64,000 bases of DNA from contig SMSO01000031.1 of NCBI GenBank assembly GCA_004764695.1, positions 2,093,048 to 2,157,047 on the forward strand, in the 5' to 3' direction. The notes below the pieces were generated by a model. That model did not search any database and was not told the DNA's origin. It saw nothing but the letters and a program-made list of their open reading frames with translations. This document shows, in pieces, positions 10,401 through 20,000 of this stretch. A program made the translations under genes and the position numbers. Source of the stretch: Schizochytrium sp. TIO01. Its lineage: Eukaryota; Sar; Bigyra; Thraustochytrida; Thraustochytriidae. The stretch's first letter is position 1. The number at the start of each line of letters is the position of its first letter.

Positions 10401-10972
10401 CTGATGTTGCGATGCGGATTTTTAATTTTCTGGACGATAACCATGACGGAGAGATTGACTTTCCAGAATTCATGAACATTATCTCCACATTTTGCATGTT
10501 TGGCAATAAAGAGGTTGCACGGATGTGTTTCTCGTTTTTGGGTCCAAACGAAGATATGCAGGCTCCTGTCATGGCGGCACAACAATTTATATCAAGTTTA
10601 CATCAAGTTGATGTCGACGAGGTTCCTCTGTTGAAGGCATCCGTGGAATACTTGCGCAATCAGGCAACTGGTATGAATCTAATTTCGTTAGATACATTTT
10701 ACACCATGAATAGATTGTACCCAAAGACACTGTACCCGGCCATGGTAATCCGCGATGCAATGCGCTCGCGCTTCATGGGTACGAGATGGTGGACCCGAAA
10801 GCTTGAGCGATACGCTAAGGCCCGTCAACAGCTTGAGTTAAAGCAGAAAAAGCAAAAACTCGAGCGGGAGCTACTCAAGGAGAAAGCCTTGAAACTCCCC
10901 GAAATTGTATCCAAGTCCCAGTCCTCCTCGTCTCTGTCTTCTTCTTCCTTGTCATCTGCTTCGTCAATTTAA
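4463..10972 (+). CDS. Giant LRR / IQ / zinc-finger / EF-hand protein
   Basis: A single 2169-residue open frame starting at ATG. Residues about 210-750 carry cysteine-type leucine-rich repeats (for example LTHLDVSYCKKVTDEGI and LNKLELQECHRITDEAM), like AMN1 and F-box LRR proteins, but no F-box is seen. IQ-like calmodulin-binding helices follow at about 784, 817, 844 and 887. A Cys/His cluster (CAFCRR, CALC, CNTC, then HRRH) lies at about 970-1012 and resembles a B-box or related zinc finger. Long helical, charged coiled-coil segments span about 1060-1500, and an acidic stretch lies near 1620. Two canonical EF-hands are at about 1955-2005 (DNDGSGKVSHEE and DDNHDGEIDFPE). The tail is Ser-rich. 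It is probably a calcium/calmodulin-responsive scaffold, perhaps cytoskeletal or ciliary; that role is inferred. Its N-terminal plan parallels the gene at 51650. Confidence 0.85.
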   Translation: MDAGSARAVSAPGGRRPRRNNKEQQQHLTQRRPATSQGFGTRSPYESKLNDQYSIVPVSIEKHITLAEQTGGRQTKKKAGISKREGLDIAKLGNELAACEDYQPDLILRGIQSGLEITKSSSGNVRTQGPDPLSFPIQLLNRSYDLHRSYKLQNHHQYSTDAPSRHAGQHSKPEFMLKPSSSVPFGKPCKTVNLEGWKACAESLAAIGHSNPHVISFKGCYELHLTGIVSLVSKLRLTPGNCALQHVDLSGWVAPEKEVDTGVALLVACAGVSLKSLELSNTELSDIGLVAIGKRCEHLTHLDVSYCKKVTDEGISAVMHPPSVRKVARLRTLRIAFCSKVRGRWNLLAGLGNRVELGLCEIEKCDLNGCKRFESIGILELAQSSQGHLREINANYCSNLDDTVILQAATYLPRLNKLELQECHRITDEAMLALATSNITHLESINISGTQVTDIGLSALAEAFSFSLRELYASMPRPVNFVRNAKLLEVGTGALSRLSYSKDEQKAMLQVRKLAELKQSRRGRWVAAQAYSARTGDDESDLEVIESQNAFRALDIENHTLFPADSLMLLCRGSAQFLVHLSVAGNQTITAEHLRSLFQACPRLSGLNLARCEQIGDSAVQVICESGSNLIQLDISRAVDEQLPLSISNQKLSWLILKCTQLVHLKARYQLEFSFNIGEQLQQKLKQEQYHSGLFSSSASMENMDLSGCINLKRGGIARILQTFSNLKSLELSYCPQILLSDMVAVRRPDLLIAEAPEFGFVQNESSWLRQSVTQAWVVRNRLEEEAAHRIQKRYRLYKAAPVTLEYLILCNLVASQAAAEVIQKQWAQYRIRKQILTAVHRIWAIRVMQRFFRCRLWRKRVYTMLQDDVARERREWLAAKMKREFLNSRTIQVWYRRILWERSPDGLWHAELQRQAKIELAWRRQTKLWRGQFAKVYLEAANEARSQQRFRAGMMIASFETPIKAKRGARTLLCAFCRRVRSDLWCALCQYSLCNTCAWGRPSHRRHVEACLDTRHSNDLFRYITEPVETEEFTKRLGIGEFLDALQNVNIALGEARDYIAKRQAVLCELRRRFAVRHEDKKRRKAEEYREQQRRLEDAAILVQRNFRAKLGRHDFAVMSAAAMARQAEIQKVFHADAATKIQAMLRGIEPRNLWQRCKAGPLRSFIDIKKQQAGMRKIYGPFLLKLSRHAALAKRANVRWLVEELQKDQATFRTNVLEVELLRTQERLARAREAFKIAQQDADMAAQRATELLNADVVLQKRSRHVAEIATATHDHARQTFELLDRLIVMIESSLGEVEEERLRRALAVYTFCHERADHLFGQIEKLEFLKKNLQERKEEIVTCLSEHQSVANLFDRYGDPKLMRLTRTKKEIAARHEFDWISIKLGERLISDVMAERRIEEASAANNSAAGGQVNREALAARSDSHIPAEVDRYWDEIYRVLSFVEQFVIDYGKLEQRRRELFKKLLPTHTYLLAFFDEAREMAIERAKFDHQGKHAKSLQIAKLETAIRAKIMQLHDEIKRPALDLAADLRKWERKSNALVLPSLTKGYTVSIPETCMVEHKVSIKGLYREIKSAAWTSLLPGRFFADEQALDADRQLQARIQGTLNARKAEGEGSDESSDEAGENDDSENEGQAAATQSVIDDSPAGLAAALIRDAKIRQDNTLFSRLRNWWNQSRDEAAALEQSVLRRQRTSAAVFIAIAADFAFTVGSIDYSEMQREQALRDEQGLPMLRPYSKNIGSDVPIHFWFRTTMEAREMLTGLKISHASSKSELYWEDQPGWKRTVHEKMNGDPRAPALQFLYQSADGMINEAPSRFIKAIRVSTSKEDENHFAEEGFERIGEDLGTYFLVPEAYFWILYDSPDENTKALCESEERELLNRQELEKKKAQIEAILENKPESSGKYQRMLVEINGKLDRLETIEAKEHRELVARAAEFLALTKKELQKLVRLFASMDNDGSGKVSHEELLSFIGVDSTDVAMRIFNFLDDNHDGEIDFPEFMNIISTFCMFGNKEVARMCFSFLGPNEDMQAPVMAAQQFISSLHQVDVDEVPLLKASVEYLRNQATGMNLISLDTFYTMNRLYPKTLYPAMVIRDAMRSRFMGTRWWTRKLERYAKARQQLELKQKKQKLERELLKEKALKLPEIVSKSQSSSSLSSSSLSSASSI

Positions 10973-11781
10973 CTCTTTCCTGTAAAAAAATGTTCCATAT
11001 AGTTCGAATTGCACTTGTTCTTCAATTCCAATTTCACTTTCTCGTCGCTCTCACTGTCCGTGCTGACTTTGCCCCTCCTTCTGCTTGCATCATTTCTTCT
11101 TCTTCTAGAATTTTGTTGCAAAGGACAAAGTTCTTGACCATCGTGATTATTATTGACATTCTGCGCCATGTTTGTGCACGTTTGAGGAGACGCCCGCAAT
11201 AGCGTCCTTCTTCCCATTCATTCACATTACTGCACTACTGCAACTAGGCTAGGTTGGTACTTTTTTTCCACAAGCAATTATCAATCTATATTCCTCCATC
11301 CTCGTCCTCATCCTCAAAGCCGAGAGCATGTTTGACAGCCTGCTTGCTCTACATGGGCCCCAAGAACAATTGAAGCTGCCCACAAGAGACTGTGTACATT
11401 CAAAGCGTTGTAGCACGCTGGGCGACGCCTGCTCGTGCTGCTCGTAGCACTTTACCATGTCACCACACCACTACACTACTTCCGTTACGAGAGATATTAT
11501 TGCCGTACGCTTCATTAAAATTTGCATTTAAGATAATCTTTATTACAAGACACCCCTCATATGATTCTTGAGTTACTTTTTCCAAAGTTGCAATGTAATG
11601 GCCTCTATAGGCGTATAGAATATTTGGTTTTAACAATCTATTAATTGTACTATGCTACTAGAAAAGGAGGCCTAAATGTAGTTATTTGCTTTGAAGTTTG
11701 GTTGCTTTGGCGCGAGCAGAAAGCAAATCCAGATCGGCCTTGGCACTCCTCTTGGGCGTGTTGTCACTTCTACAGGGCAAG
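10973..11781. other. Intergenic region
   Basis: 3' flank of the LRR-IQ-EF gene and upstream region of the kinase gene. A pyrimidine-rich stretch ending in an AG just before the kinase ATG (TTGTCACTTCTACAG, about 11761-11775) could be a 3' splice site of a leader intron. No gene is recognised. Confidence 0.4.
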
Positions 11782-13188
11782 ATGGCGTATGGTACGATCC
11801 TCGAGGAGGAAGAGCTCCTCATCTTCATTGTTGCCTTTGTTGCGGCTGCCTGGTATGCGCGAAAGGGTATCGCCGCGAGTCAGCGTTTCGTGCGCACAAT
11901 GGTGACATTGACATTGGACAAGTTTGGCCTCATGCAATCTTATTTGCGGCCTCCGTTTCCGCTGGGCGTACAAGAGCTACTTGAGGACCCTGTGGAACTA
12001 TACGATCTTCTTTGCGAAGAGGGCTACGTGCCCGAAGATGCCAAGCTCGAATACGTCAAAAAGCTTCGCGGTGTGCAGGCTGAGCCGGACAAAAACTCGT
12101 CCTCAACAGGCTTGTCATTTACGTACAAGCGTGGTGATGGCAACACTCTGCACAGCCTGGACGTGTTCACCAAGTTTCAGTCGGGACGTGGAATGCCTAT
12201 GTGGCTTCAAGCTATCCGGGCTGCAGCAGAACCCGGCGTTGCCCGCGAGGTGGATTTCTACAACAAGTTGCAACCCGCAAGTACTTTGCGTACAGCCAAG
12301 GTCCTTTTTGCTGGCAAGGCTGTGAACGTCAACAGGGTCTGCATTGTTCTTGAATACCTTCAAATTGGTGCTGCTGGGAGCGGTGCAGGGGCTTCCAAAA
12401 TGTTGCGCGTCGTGCCTGACCATAAGTTTGAGAACGTACCAGATATGGAACTTATGCTCACTAAGGTTGCCGCTATGCATGCCAAATTTTGGGGCTGTGC
12501 CGATACCACGGAGGAGTCTAGCTGGTTGCCCAAACGCCGTGGTGTCGAGTTTGCTGGCTGGGCACTTTCTTTGAATCCCCCAAAGCAGGGTGCGTCATAT
12601 TTTGCTAAGCTTTTCAAGAGCATTGACAGGTATTTTTCCAAGGAGCCTCTTACGGTAGTACACGGTGACTGCCGACCTGGTAACATGATCTTTGAGGGCA
12701 TGCCACTCGCCAAGGATGTTATTTTCAGTGATTTTGAAGCGGTTAATATAGCTCCTGGTCTCTGGGACTTTGTGTATGCAACAGTTCTTGGACTGACCCC
12801 GGAAGCTCGACGCGAATACGGTGATCATCTGCTGCAGTCATATCACTCCGCATTAGACAGGGAACTCCAGAGCCGTCATAAGATCTCTGCCCCCTCCCTC
12901 GAGGCGCTCAAAGACCAAGCCCAGCTCCTCACCTTTGTCTTGTTCCTTGTTTCCCACACAGTGACAACTGCAGGCTACTGGAAAAACCAAGGTAACACAA
13001 CGATGGATTTGCGTTCATGGGGTGAGCGTGTTCTTGCCAGTCTTACTGACACAGACATTGAACGTGTTTCTAAGCTTTTGGAGCTTAAAACACGTGATAT
13101 TACGGAGGTTCACCTCATGGCACACAACTGGGCAGAACAGTATGAGTTACAGCCAGGTGACACCAAGGAAAACGAAAAAGATAAATAG
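11782..13188 (+). CDS. EcKinase/CHK-like (APH-fold) small-molecule kinase
   Basis: The 468-residue product has the catalytic loop VHGDCRPGNM (H about 294), the Brenner-type HxDxxxxN motif of aminoglycoside-phosphotransferase and choline-kinase-fold enzymes. SDFE follows at about 316, as the metal-binding DFG equivalent, and then PGLWDFVY. This order fits the EcKinase/CHK family, which phosphorylates small alcohols; the substrate cannot be told. A hydrophobic segment at residues 11-27 (LLIFIVAFVAAAW) suggests an N-terminal membrane anchor, unusual for a soluble kinase fold. The frame continues upstream to a TTG at 11698, but the ATG at 11782 (context CAAGATGG) is the first ATG. The C-terminus is a short charged tail. 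The gene converges on the PfkB kinase. Confidence 0.75.
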   Translation: MAYGTILEEEELLIFIVAFVAAAWYARKGIAASQRFVRTMVTLTLDKFGLMQSYLRPPFPLGVQELLEDPVELYDLLCEEGYVPEDAKLEYVKKLRGVQAEPDKNSSSTGLSFTYKRGDGNTLHSLDVFTKFQSGRGMPMWLQAIRAAAEPGVAREVDFYNKLQPASTLRTAKVLFAGKAVNVNRVCIVLEYLQIGAAGSGAGASKMLRVVPDHKFENVPDMELMLTKVAAMHAKFWGCADTTEESSWLPKRRGVEFAGWALSLNPPKQGASYFAKLFKSIDRYFSKEPLTVVHGDCRPGNMIFEGMPLAKDVIFSDFEAVNIAPGLWDFVYATVLGLTPEARREYGDHLLQSYHSALDRELQSRHKISAPSLEALKDQAQLLTFVLFLVSHTVTTAGYWKNQGNTTMDLRSWGERVLASLTDTDIERVSKLLELKTRDITEVHLMAHNWAEQYELQPGDTKENEKDK

Positions 13189-13838
13189 AGTGTTTTTACC
13201 CAATCAGAAGATTCCGATGTCAGCAAGCTCTTTTTCAATATCTCTATTTCTAAATATATGTGCATATATGTTCATTTTTCATTCATATTTCCATCACAAA
13301 AAAAAACTGTATACATTATTTACTTAGGAATTGATCAAAGGAAGGTGAACATAAACTTTTCTTGGAATTTCTTTTGCCTTCAAATACTAGCTGCCAGCAA
13401 TTTATTAGAAATCAAATTTAAATTCATTTAAAGCTTTCACACAGATGATTTGAAGAAAGAGATGATGAGCAAAACAATCAAACTATGAACATGCATTGTA
13501 GGTTATCAGCACATTGGGTTCTCGTTTCAAACGTTAAATCATCCTGACTTCTGTGGTGCACTTTGTTTAAATGCAATACACGAAGAATGAAGAGATAGGG
13601 GAAATGTACTTAAACGAACGAGAAGACTAAAAAAGAGAGAACATGCACATTCAACCAATATGACGTTTGAAATACCAATTTCCAGAGTATATAACCTTGG
13701 TGGTCCTGTGTGTTATCTTGCTTGTTCTTCCAACACATCAATTCACTAACTTCATTGGCGCATTGACGTATATTACCAACAGGTTAACTTTACCTACAAA
13801 AGTTGCTAAGAAAATTATGACAGGCAAGATTAAGAAGT
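13189..13838. other. Convergent intergenic region
   Basis: AT-rich 3' flanks of two convergent kinase genes. No coding or RNA feature is recognised. Confidence 0.5.
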
Positions 13839-15119
13839 TCATGCATTCGTCTTCTTTCGGGGGCCAGCGATACCTTGGTGGTCGAGACACTCGGTTGCAC
13901 ACTCGGTACCAACGGCTACAGCGCTTGCAACAAGCTTGTCATCAGGGTGAAGCCCTTTCACGGCGTCACGAATAAGACTGCTCCGGTCGGCATGCAGAAG
14001 GATATGAGCAAGAACACCGCCAGCAAAACTGTCTCCAGCCCCGGTGGTGTCACCCTTGATGGGGTCAACTACAGGAACTTTATAGTTGACAGATTCTTTG
14101 TCATTTGAAACTACGGTAGGTTTTGCGCCGCGCGTGACAAATACGAGTTTAGGAGCTGCCATGCTTTGCGCGAGTTTCTGAGCATGTTGCTCAATCGCGT
14201 CCTCACCTCCTTCCCATCCCATGGCCCGTGCATATGCCAACAGCTCTTCTCCGTTGGTAAACATAAGCGATGTCTTGGGCAGAAGTTTCTGAATATGGGT
14301 TCTCACAGGCTCAAAGTTCTCCAACAAGGTGGCGCTCGATAGGGCACCCACAAAAACCCTATCTCCAATAACTTTCTCCACTGCATCTCTACGTCCTGGG
14401 GTTGTATAGTTGAATGCTGTCGAGAACACCATGGTGTCTGCACTAGGGTCTTCCTGCCAAGGCATCTTGATTTCTCCCAGTTTGTTCTCATCTAGACTTC
14501 CTGCTGCGCCGCGAATGCACATGATCGTGCGGTCTCGTGTGAGCTTGTCAATTACAATAGCGCACTGTCCGGTCTCTAGTTCGGGCACGGGAGACATCAG
14601 AGGTTCCACTCCACACTCAGCGCATACTTTGTAAACAAGCTTTGCGGAACTGTCTTTTCCTACTGTACCCACGAAAGACACGCGAATCTCGTCGTTCACG
14701 TCCACGTTCTTAGCCACACGGAGTGAGTTTAGAGCGGAGCCACCGACCTTGCTCTCCACACTTGGGTTCTCGCGAGCAGCCTTGACAGCTGCAGCGCGGT
14801 CCTCCTCCGACCAAGCGCTCACGAATTGCCCAACGGGCACAGCTGGTCCATCCCACGCAGTTGAGAGCACGTTGTGGTCAATCACAGCGTTGCCCACGGC
14901 TAGGAGGCCTCGGCGTGGTCCCGCCGCCGCTGCCAGTGCGGTCCCATCGCTTCCGCCGCAGCTCCATACGCCTGCAGCAGCTGCACCAAATCCTGCAGCG
15001 CAGGCTCGGATCCTCACGACCCACTGCGAAGACATCTCTCCCCTCGAGCGTCTGATTTCGCCGCCTAACTCCCTCGAGTTCTGGCTTTGAATGATGCTTG
15101 ACTTGCCAATGTTCTCCAT
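13839..15119 (-). CDS. PfkB-family carbohydrate/nucleoside kinase
   Basis: The 426-residue product carries the PfkB C-terminal signature DTTGAGDSFAGG (about 355-366), with the catalytic Asp and anion-hole glycines. An N-terminal LLAVGNAVIDHNV and a GGSALNSL glycine pair match the ribokinase/adenosine kinase fold. The N-terminal phrase and overall order resemble adenosine-kinase-like PfkB proteins more than ribokinase, but the substrate is not certain. About 70 residues precede the fold, rich in Arg, Ser and Ala; they could be an organelle-targeting peptide. The first ATG is at 15119 and an alternative is Met29. The domain after the presequence is full length. Confidence 0.8.
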   Translation of the reverse strand: MENIGKSSIIQSQNSRELGGEIRRSRGEMSSQWVVRIRACAAGFGAAAAGVWSCGGSDGTALAAAAGPRRGLLAVGNAVIDHNVLSTAWDGPAVPVGQFVSAWSEEDRAAAVKAARENPSVESKVGGSALNSLRVAKNVDVNDEIRVSFVGTVGKDSSAKLVYKVCAECGVEPLMSPVPELETGQCAIVIDKLTRDRTIMCIRGAAGSLDENKLGEIKMPWQEDPSADTMVFSTAFNYTTPGRRDAVEKVIGDRVFVGALSSATLLENFEPVRTHIQKLLPKTSLMFTNGEELLAYARAMGWEGGEDAIEQHAQKLAQSMAAPKLVFVTRGAKPTVVSNDKESVNYKVPVVDPIKGDTTGAGDSFAGGVLAHILLHADRSSLIRDAVKGLHPDDKLVASAVAVGTECATECLDHQGIAGPRKKTNA

Positions 15120-15728
15120 CCTGCTACAACCAAAAACTATGTCTCCTTCCTATTCTCATGTTTTTGTTTTGTTTTTATCCTTTCGTTATTTTAAATTGAA
15201 AAAATAAACTAAAATGAAAATCAGAACGGAGAACCTAGAAAGAAAAAAAAAAAAGAAAAAAGAAAAAAGCGACTGTCGATCCTTTCTGCCAAGGGAATCC
15301 CAATCCCACCACAACCTTGGCTACCTCCCCTTGAGTCCCGAGCCGAAGAAATCAAGCTACTTTCAATCTTGGACTTGCGGCTTCTCAAATATAGGTCCAA
15401 AAAAGTCAGGCAGCTCTTGTGCCACGCTGCGATTAATAATTTTTTAATCTCAACAAAACAAAATAATCATCTCATAATAACAACTTTTAATAACATTGAT
15501 TTTAATAATAGCCCTACTCAATCATAAAAGTATAATGATAATTACAAATACCAAACACTGACCTCAATAATGTTGATGGTAACAATAGCAACAACAATAA
15601 GACAGAAAATGTGTTTAAGCGGGGCGGTCATAGGTGGTAGTCGTCAGAGAACGCAGAAAGAGAGCAACGAAAGAAAGCAAAGAAAGCGGAACTCAGAAAT
15701 GGTCGGGATCAACCCGGTTTTTCATGCA

Positions 15729-15853
15729 TGATTGAATGATTGAGTGATTGAATGATTGAATGATTGAATGATTGAATGATTGAGTGATTGAATGATTGAA
15801 TGATTGAATGATTGAATGATCGAATGAATGAATGAATGAATGAATGAATGAAA
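15729..15853. repeat. (TGAATGAT)n / (AATG)n tandem repeat
   Basis: About 125 bases of imperfect octamer TGAATGAT/TGAGTGAT units pass into pure AATG tetramers at the 3' end. The octamer is itself a doubled tetramer, which suggests growth by slippage. Confidence 0.9.
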
Positions 15854-16585
15854 AGATGGACAACGCAGCAATCAGACCGGAGATATGGACGTGCGCGAGA
15901 GCTCAGTGCCCGTGCAAACCTGAAGCTTGGCAGCGACCCAGGCCCAGTTCCCGAAAGTCGGTTTGTTCGAAAGACCGCACAACTAACCGAGCTCCTCTCT
16001 TGCCACCCGAAGCTTACTTTTGGGCGAAAGCTGGCACGCTCGCCATCTCGCTCTCGAGATCGACCAGGGAGGGAGGGACGAGGACTAACTACAAACTCAG
16101 CGGGCGGGCGGGAGAACTAACTAGCCGACCAACCAATCAACCGATCAACCAACCAACCAACCGCGTCCTTGCTGGCTGCGGCCGTTGATCGATCCTCTGC
16201 GAGACCGACTGATCGAGGCTGCTCGAGATGAGCTTCTGGGTCTTGTGCCTTGGCTGGCTAGCCAGGTCTCGCTCGAAGCTTTCTTCTTCTGTGGACTCCT
16301 GAGGAGAGTGAGGGTCGAGTCAGTGCGATGGCGCGCTTCGCTTTCACAGACAACGCTCGTCATCTCCCTCAACACGCTCGCTACCAGAAAGGAGATCTTG
16401 CGCAGCGCTTTCCAAATCTTTTCAGCGGCCTGCTTCCTTAGAATCTCAGTTCCGGCACTGTCTTCGCCTTCGCCTCATTCTCATCCTTATCCTCATCAAC
16501 ATGCATAGTGGCCCTTCCTTCGCCGTGCTCAACGCAGTGACGCTCGCCGGCGCGGTGACCTCCATCGATGCTCTCTGTTCAAGTG

Positions 16586-16648
16586 CGTTGCATTGCACAT
16601 CGCATTGCATCGCACATCGCGTTGCCTTGCATTGCATCGCACATTGCA
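16586..16648. repeat. GCATTGCATCGCACA minisatellite
   Basis: Imperfect repeats built from CATTGCA and CATCGCA words, about 63 bases. Confidence 0.8.
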
Positions 16649-16762
16649 CTTACTCGTGGCTTGCTTTCTTGCGATACTTCCGCGCAGAACTCCTTCCTTG
16701 GTTTCTTACAACAGCCTGTGAAGAGTGACTTTCTGCCGCGCTCAACCCTCACTGCGATCTTG

Positions 16763-16792
16763 CCTCACTCACTCACTCACTCACTCACTCAC
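16763..16792. repeat. (CTCA)n microsatellite
   Basis: Seven uninterrupted CTCA tetramers in an otherwise mixed-sequence spacer. Confidence 0.9.
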
Positions 16793-17305
16793 CTCCTCAT
16801 CGGTCGTCATCTCCGCTCCCGCGGCACCGAAGAACTCGAGCGATCGCCCTGCAAGCCACGCGAATGATTGACTCGAGTCGCCGAGGACTCTGTTCCCACT
16901 CCCAGTCCTGAAAGTAGTTCGCTTCGTTATGCTCGGGCCCAAAGGCGGTTTACTTTGCAATTCCTGAGACCGCTTCACATGTGGAGCTGCAATCGAGGCG
17001 GCCCCAAAGGGCTCTAAGTCCAGTCACCGCTGCTCAGAACATACGAACCCTCACGAGCATCTCAGTAGGAATGCATAGGGTGCTTATTGCCCAAGCTTGG
17101 TGCGGGAGAGGAAAAGGACCTCTCCATTCGCTGGTGCACACCTGCCTGCCTGGTGCTATTGCATCTCTTGAGCAAAGAACAAGCGGTGCCTGGTGCATCA
17201 TGATCATGAACTACATATGTAGAGGTGTCATGAACCATGAATTGTGGTCGCTGCTACAACCTTCCTTTAACCGCGGGTAGATGGACGATTGCGCATCGTC
17301 ACATA

Positions 17306-17368
17306 AACAAACAACTTAAAACAAACAAACAACTTGAAACAAGAAACAAACAACTTGAAACAAACAAG
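17306..17368. repeat. AACAAACAACTTGAAAC tandem repeat
   Basis: Three to four imperfect copies of an approximately 16-18 base unit containing ACAAACAACTTGAAAC; one copy has TTAAAAC instead. Confidence 0.8.
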
Positions 17369-17624
17369 CTTCAAGTGGGAAGTTTATATAATATACTTCG
17401 GGTTTGACCAGGTTGAGTTGGCAACACTTACGCAGTGCAATGCGACATAAAACTGACAATAATTGAGCTTTCTTGAGCTCTCGCTATCGAGCGCAAGCTC
17501 ACGGAGGAGGAGGAGGAGGATTTCAGGAAAATACAGCGACCGAAAAGCTGATTCGCCAACGAGGGCTAAAAATCGGCAACAAGTTTTATTTTTGTTACTT
17601 TTAAAAATAAAAACATTTTTTACA

Positions 17625-17651
17625 CTTTTTCTTTTCTTTTCTTTTCTTTTT
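17625..17651. repeat. (CTTTT)n microsatellite
   Basis: Five CTTTT pentamers in a poly-pyrimidine stretch. Confidence 0.85.
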
Positions 17652-17933
17652 ATGAAAGGAAAGGGATAAAAGGGATAAAGATAGTACCATGACGCCAGAA
17701 CTACACTTGCATGCGAGTCGTGAATTTCTCTGCTGTTGGAGTGATCGACAACTCGTTCAAAACATGGTGGGCGCCAGTTTATCTGCAAGAGTCGTAGATA
17801 TGTTGGTATTCTGACTCCAATAAATATTTATATATAATCTTTACGTAAAAGTTTATTTTTTAAATATTGAGGTATACTTTATAATAAATAAATAAACTGA
17901 AAGAAATCAGAAATTAAAAATAAAATAAAATAA

Positions 17934-17935
<2 letters not shown>

Positions 17936-17963
<28 letters not shown>
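17936..17963. repeat. (TTA)n microsatellite
   Basis: About nine TTA/ATT triplets followed by a T run. Confidence 0.9.
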
Positions 17964-17964
<1 letters not shown>

Positions 17965-19673
17965 TTTTTTAAAAGTGTATACACATCAGGGCTAGCTGAC
18001 ATTTGTTGTTGATCTGACATGATATGTTCTTCAGCGCAGCACGCAAAGATCGCCGCCCCTGAGTCTAGTCCTTCCTTGTGCAAACCTGCTTGAGAATGAG
18101 CAAGCATATGGAGCAGATGAAATCATGGACGAAGCAACCAGCACTTTATGGACGGACTCGATAGGTGATGAAGCTATTTCCTTCATCTGGTAAATACATG
18201 AAACTTGCAAATCATCGCAAACAAGGTAGAAATGCTGTTGTCCGATTCGTCACGCACATAGCTATCAAAGGAAGGTTTGCGTGTACAAACTTCATTTGGT
18301 ATGCTCTACACTAATATATTTGTTCGCAATTATTCCTAGCCAGATCTCTTCTCGTACCCTAATGACAGCTGTGACGTAGCTTACAAGTTCAATCATTCCG
18401 GCCAATAACTGGGTGCTCTCAACATAGGTCTGAGGCAGAGTAGTATTCGGCTGCAATAAGGTAAACCAGGAAGCTCGCCGGCTTGACGTTTTAATGTTGC
18501 TGGGGCTCAAGGGTAAAAAAGCAGAGATCCTCCCGTCATTAAACGAGAAGTGGAATCTGAAAATGCAGGCACACAACAAATAAATCCACATTAATTGGGG
18601 TTTTGGATGACATTTGGATGGTCTAATACACCCCAACAACAACAAGAAAATACATCAATACGCTTCAATTTCGTCAACGCATATTAAAGTAGTGATTGAA
18701 GTGGCCTCTGACTAGTGCAGCGAATTGCAGTTTTATTCGGGTCGAGTCACAGCATATCACTCACTACCTACTAGTAGTCTTTGACGGCAGAAATTCGAGC
18801 GATTGCACAATTCAAAGGCAGTAGGCACATACCTCCTGACGAGACTTTGCTCCAGCAGGTACCACCTACCTACCCGGTTCTGACATTGTGATCTGTTTTC
18901 TCCACGCTTTTGACGATTTCGGCCAGTTTGCAAAGGGATTCTCGACCAAGAGTTCTCCAATTTCGCGCATACATCCCAGGTGATTTTCTATCTGCGAGGA
19001 GCGCAATTATCGAGACCCAAATGTGGCCATTCGCACTTTCCGCCGTTGATGCTGAAGATGCTCACTTCTTCATTCACCCTGCTCCAAATTCAGCGAGGCG
19101 GTTTCCAGCTCCAAGCAAATGCTGTCTTCTCAAGGGGCTCTGCCCAGTCCAGTGTGCTAGCTGTCCTTCGCTCTCGCGTTCCCTTCCACTCTGCATTTAG
19201 TTCTCCAAGTCCACTTAAGCTACGCGCCCTAAACGACACATAAATTAGAAAGAGGCCTAAACCCAAAGAAAGCAAGAAAGAAAGAAAGAAGAGAGGGAGG
19301 TCCGCTGTCTTTCTTGGACATGGTAGTCCTCCTAAGGGGTTTCTACTCAGCCCATTGAAGAGAAAGAACGGAAGCCTCTGAACCAAGGACGGTGAAGACT
19401 CCAACGAAGAAAGAGCCGCAAGCCCGCAACCGACAAAGCTCTCGGCAACTAAGACAGCATAAGGTTAGACCAGCCAGCCATCTATCTAGTTTGCTGAAGC
19501 CGGGCCTGTGAAGATCTCACGGCGCCGAGAGAGTGTTTGGTTTGATGTATTAGACGCTTCCGAAGTACCGGCACAGGAGGCCAAGCTACTAAAAAGTCTG
19601 GCACTCGTCTACGCCTAAAGCGTGGCGGCAAAGAAGTCTGACTTTCATGACGACTGTGATTCATGAGGGCTCT

Positions 19674-19698
19674 TAAATGTAAATGTAAATGTAAATGT
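19674..19698. repeat. (TAAATG)n microsatellite
   Basis: Four copies of the hexamer AAATGT. Confidence 0.85.
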
Positions 19699-19990
19699 GC
19701 GTTATTGAGGCTGCACGTGCTAACTCCTGATCAACTTGCCAGGTCCTGAAGGCACGATTGGACAACAGCATCGATTTCTAGCACCAAGCTTTAGAGACGT
19801 TTGAAGAGATTGCTGTGCACGTTTTGGCGAGGGTAAAGCTGGCGAAGGTGAACTCCGGAAAGTGCAACCAGATTACAATTCTTATAGCTCATCGCAAACA
19901 AACGCGTCGAAACTCGTTCGCCGACTCTCTCTCGTTTCCACTATTGAGCAACTCCTTCAAGGTACCTTCAAGGCTCAAAACAACAACTTA

Positions 19991-20000
19991 TATATAAAAG
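19991..20000 (+). promoter_or_regulatory. TATA box upstream of the coiled-coil gene
   Basis: TATATAAAAG, identical to the box at 4205, lies 68 bases before an ATG at 20068. That ATG may begin the first exon of the coiled-coil gene. Confidence 0.5.

Noticed and set aside
16185-16867. Overlapping plus-strand frames in the 16 kb patch
   Set aside because: Starts are TTG or lie inside CATTGCA/CTCA repeats, and the products are repeat translations.
18292-18645. Minus-strand open stretch behind a good splice acceptor (GCCTGCATTTTCAG)
   Set aside because: No ATG, no partner exon and no recognised domain. It is a possible exon but cannot be supported.
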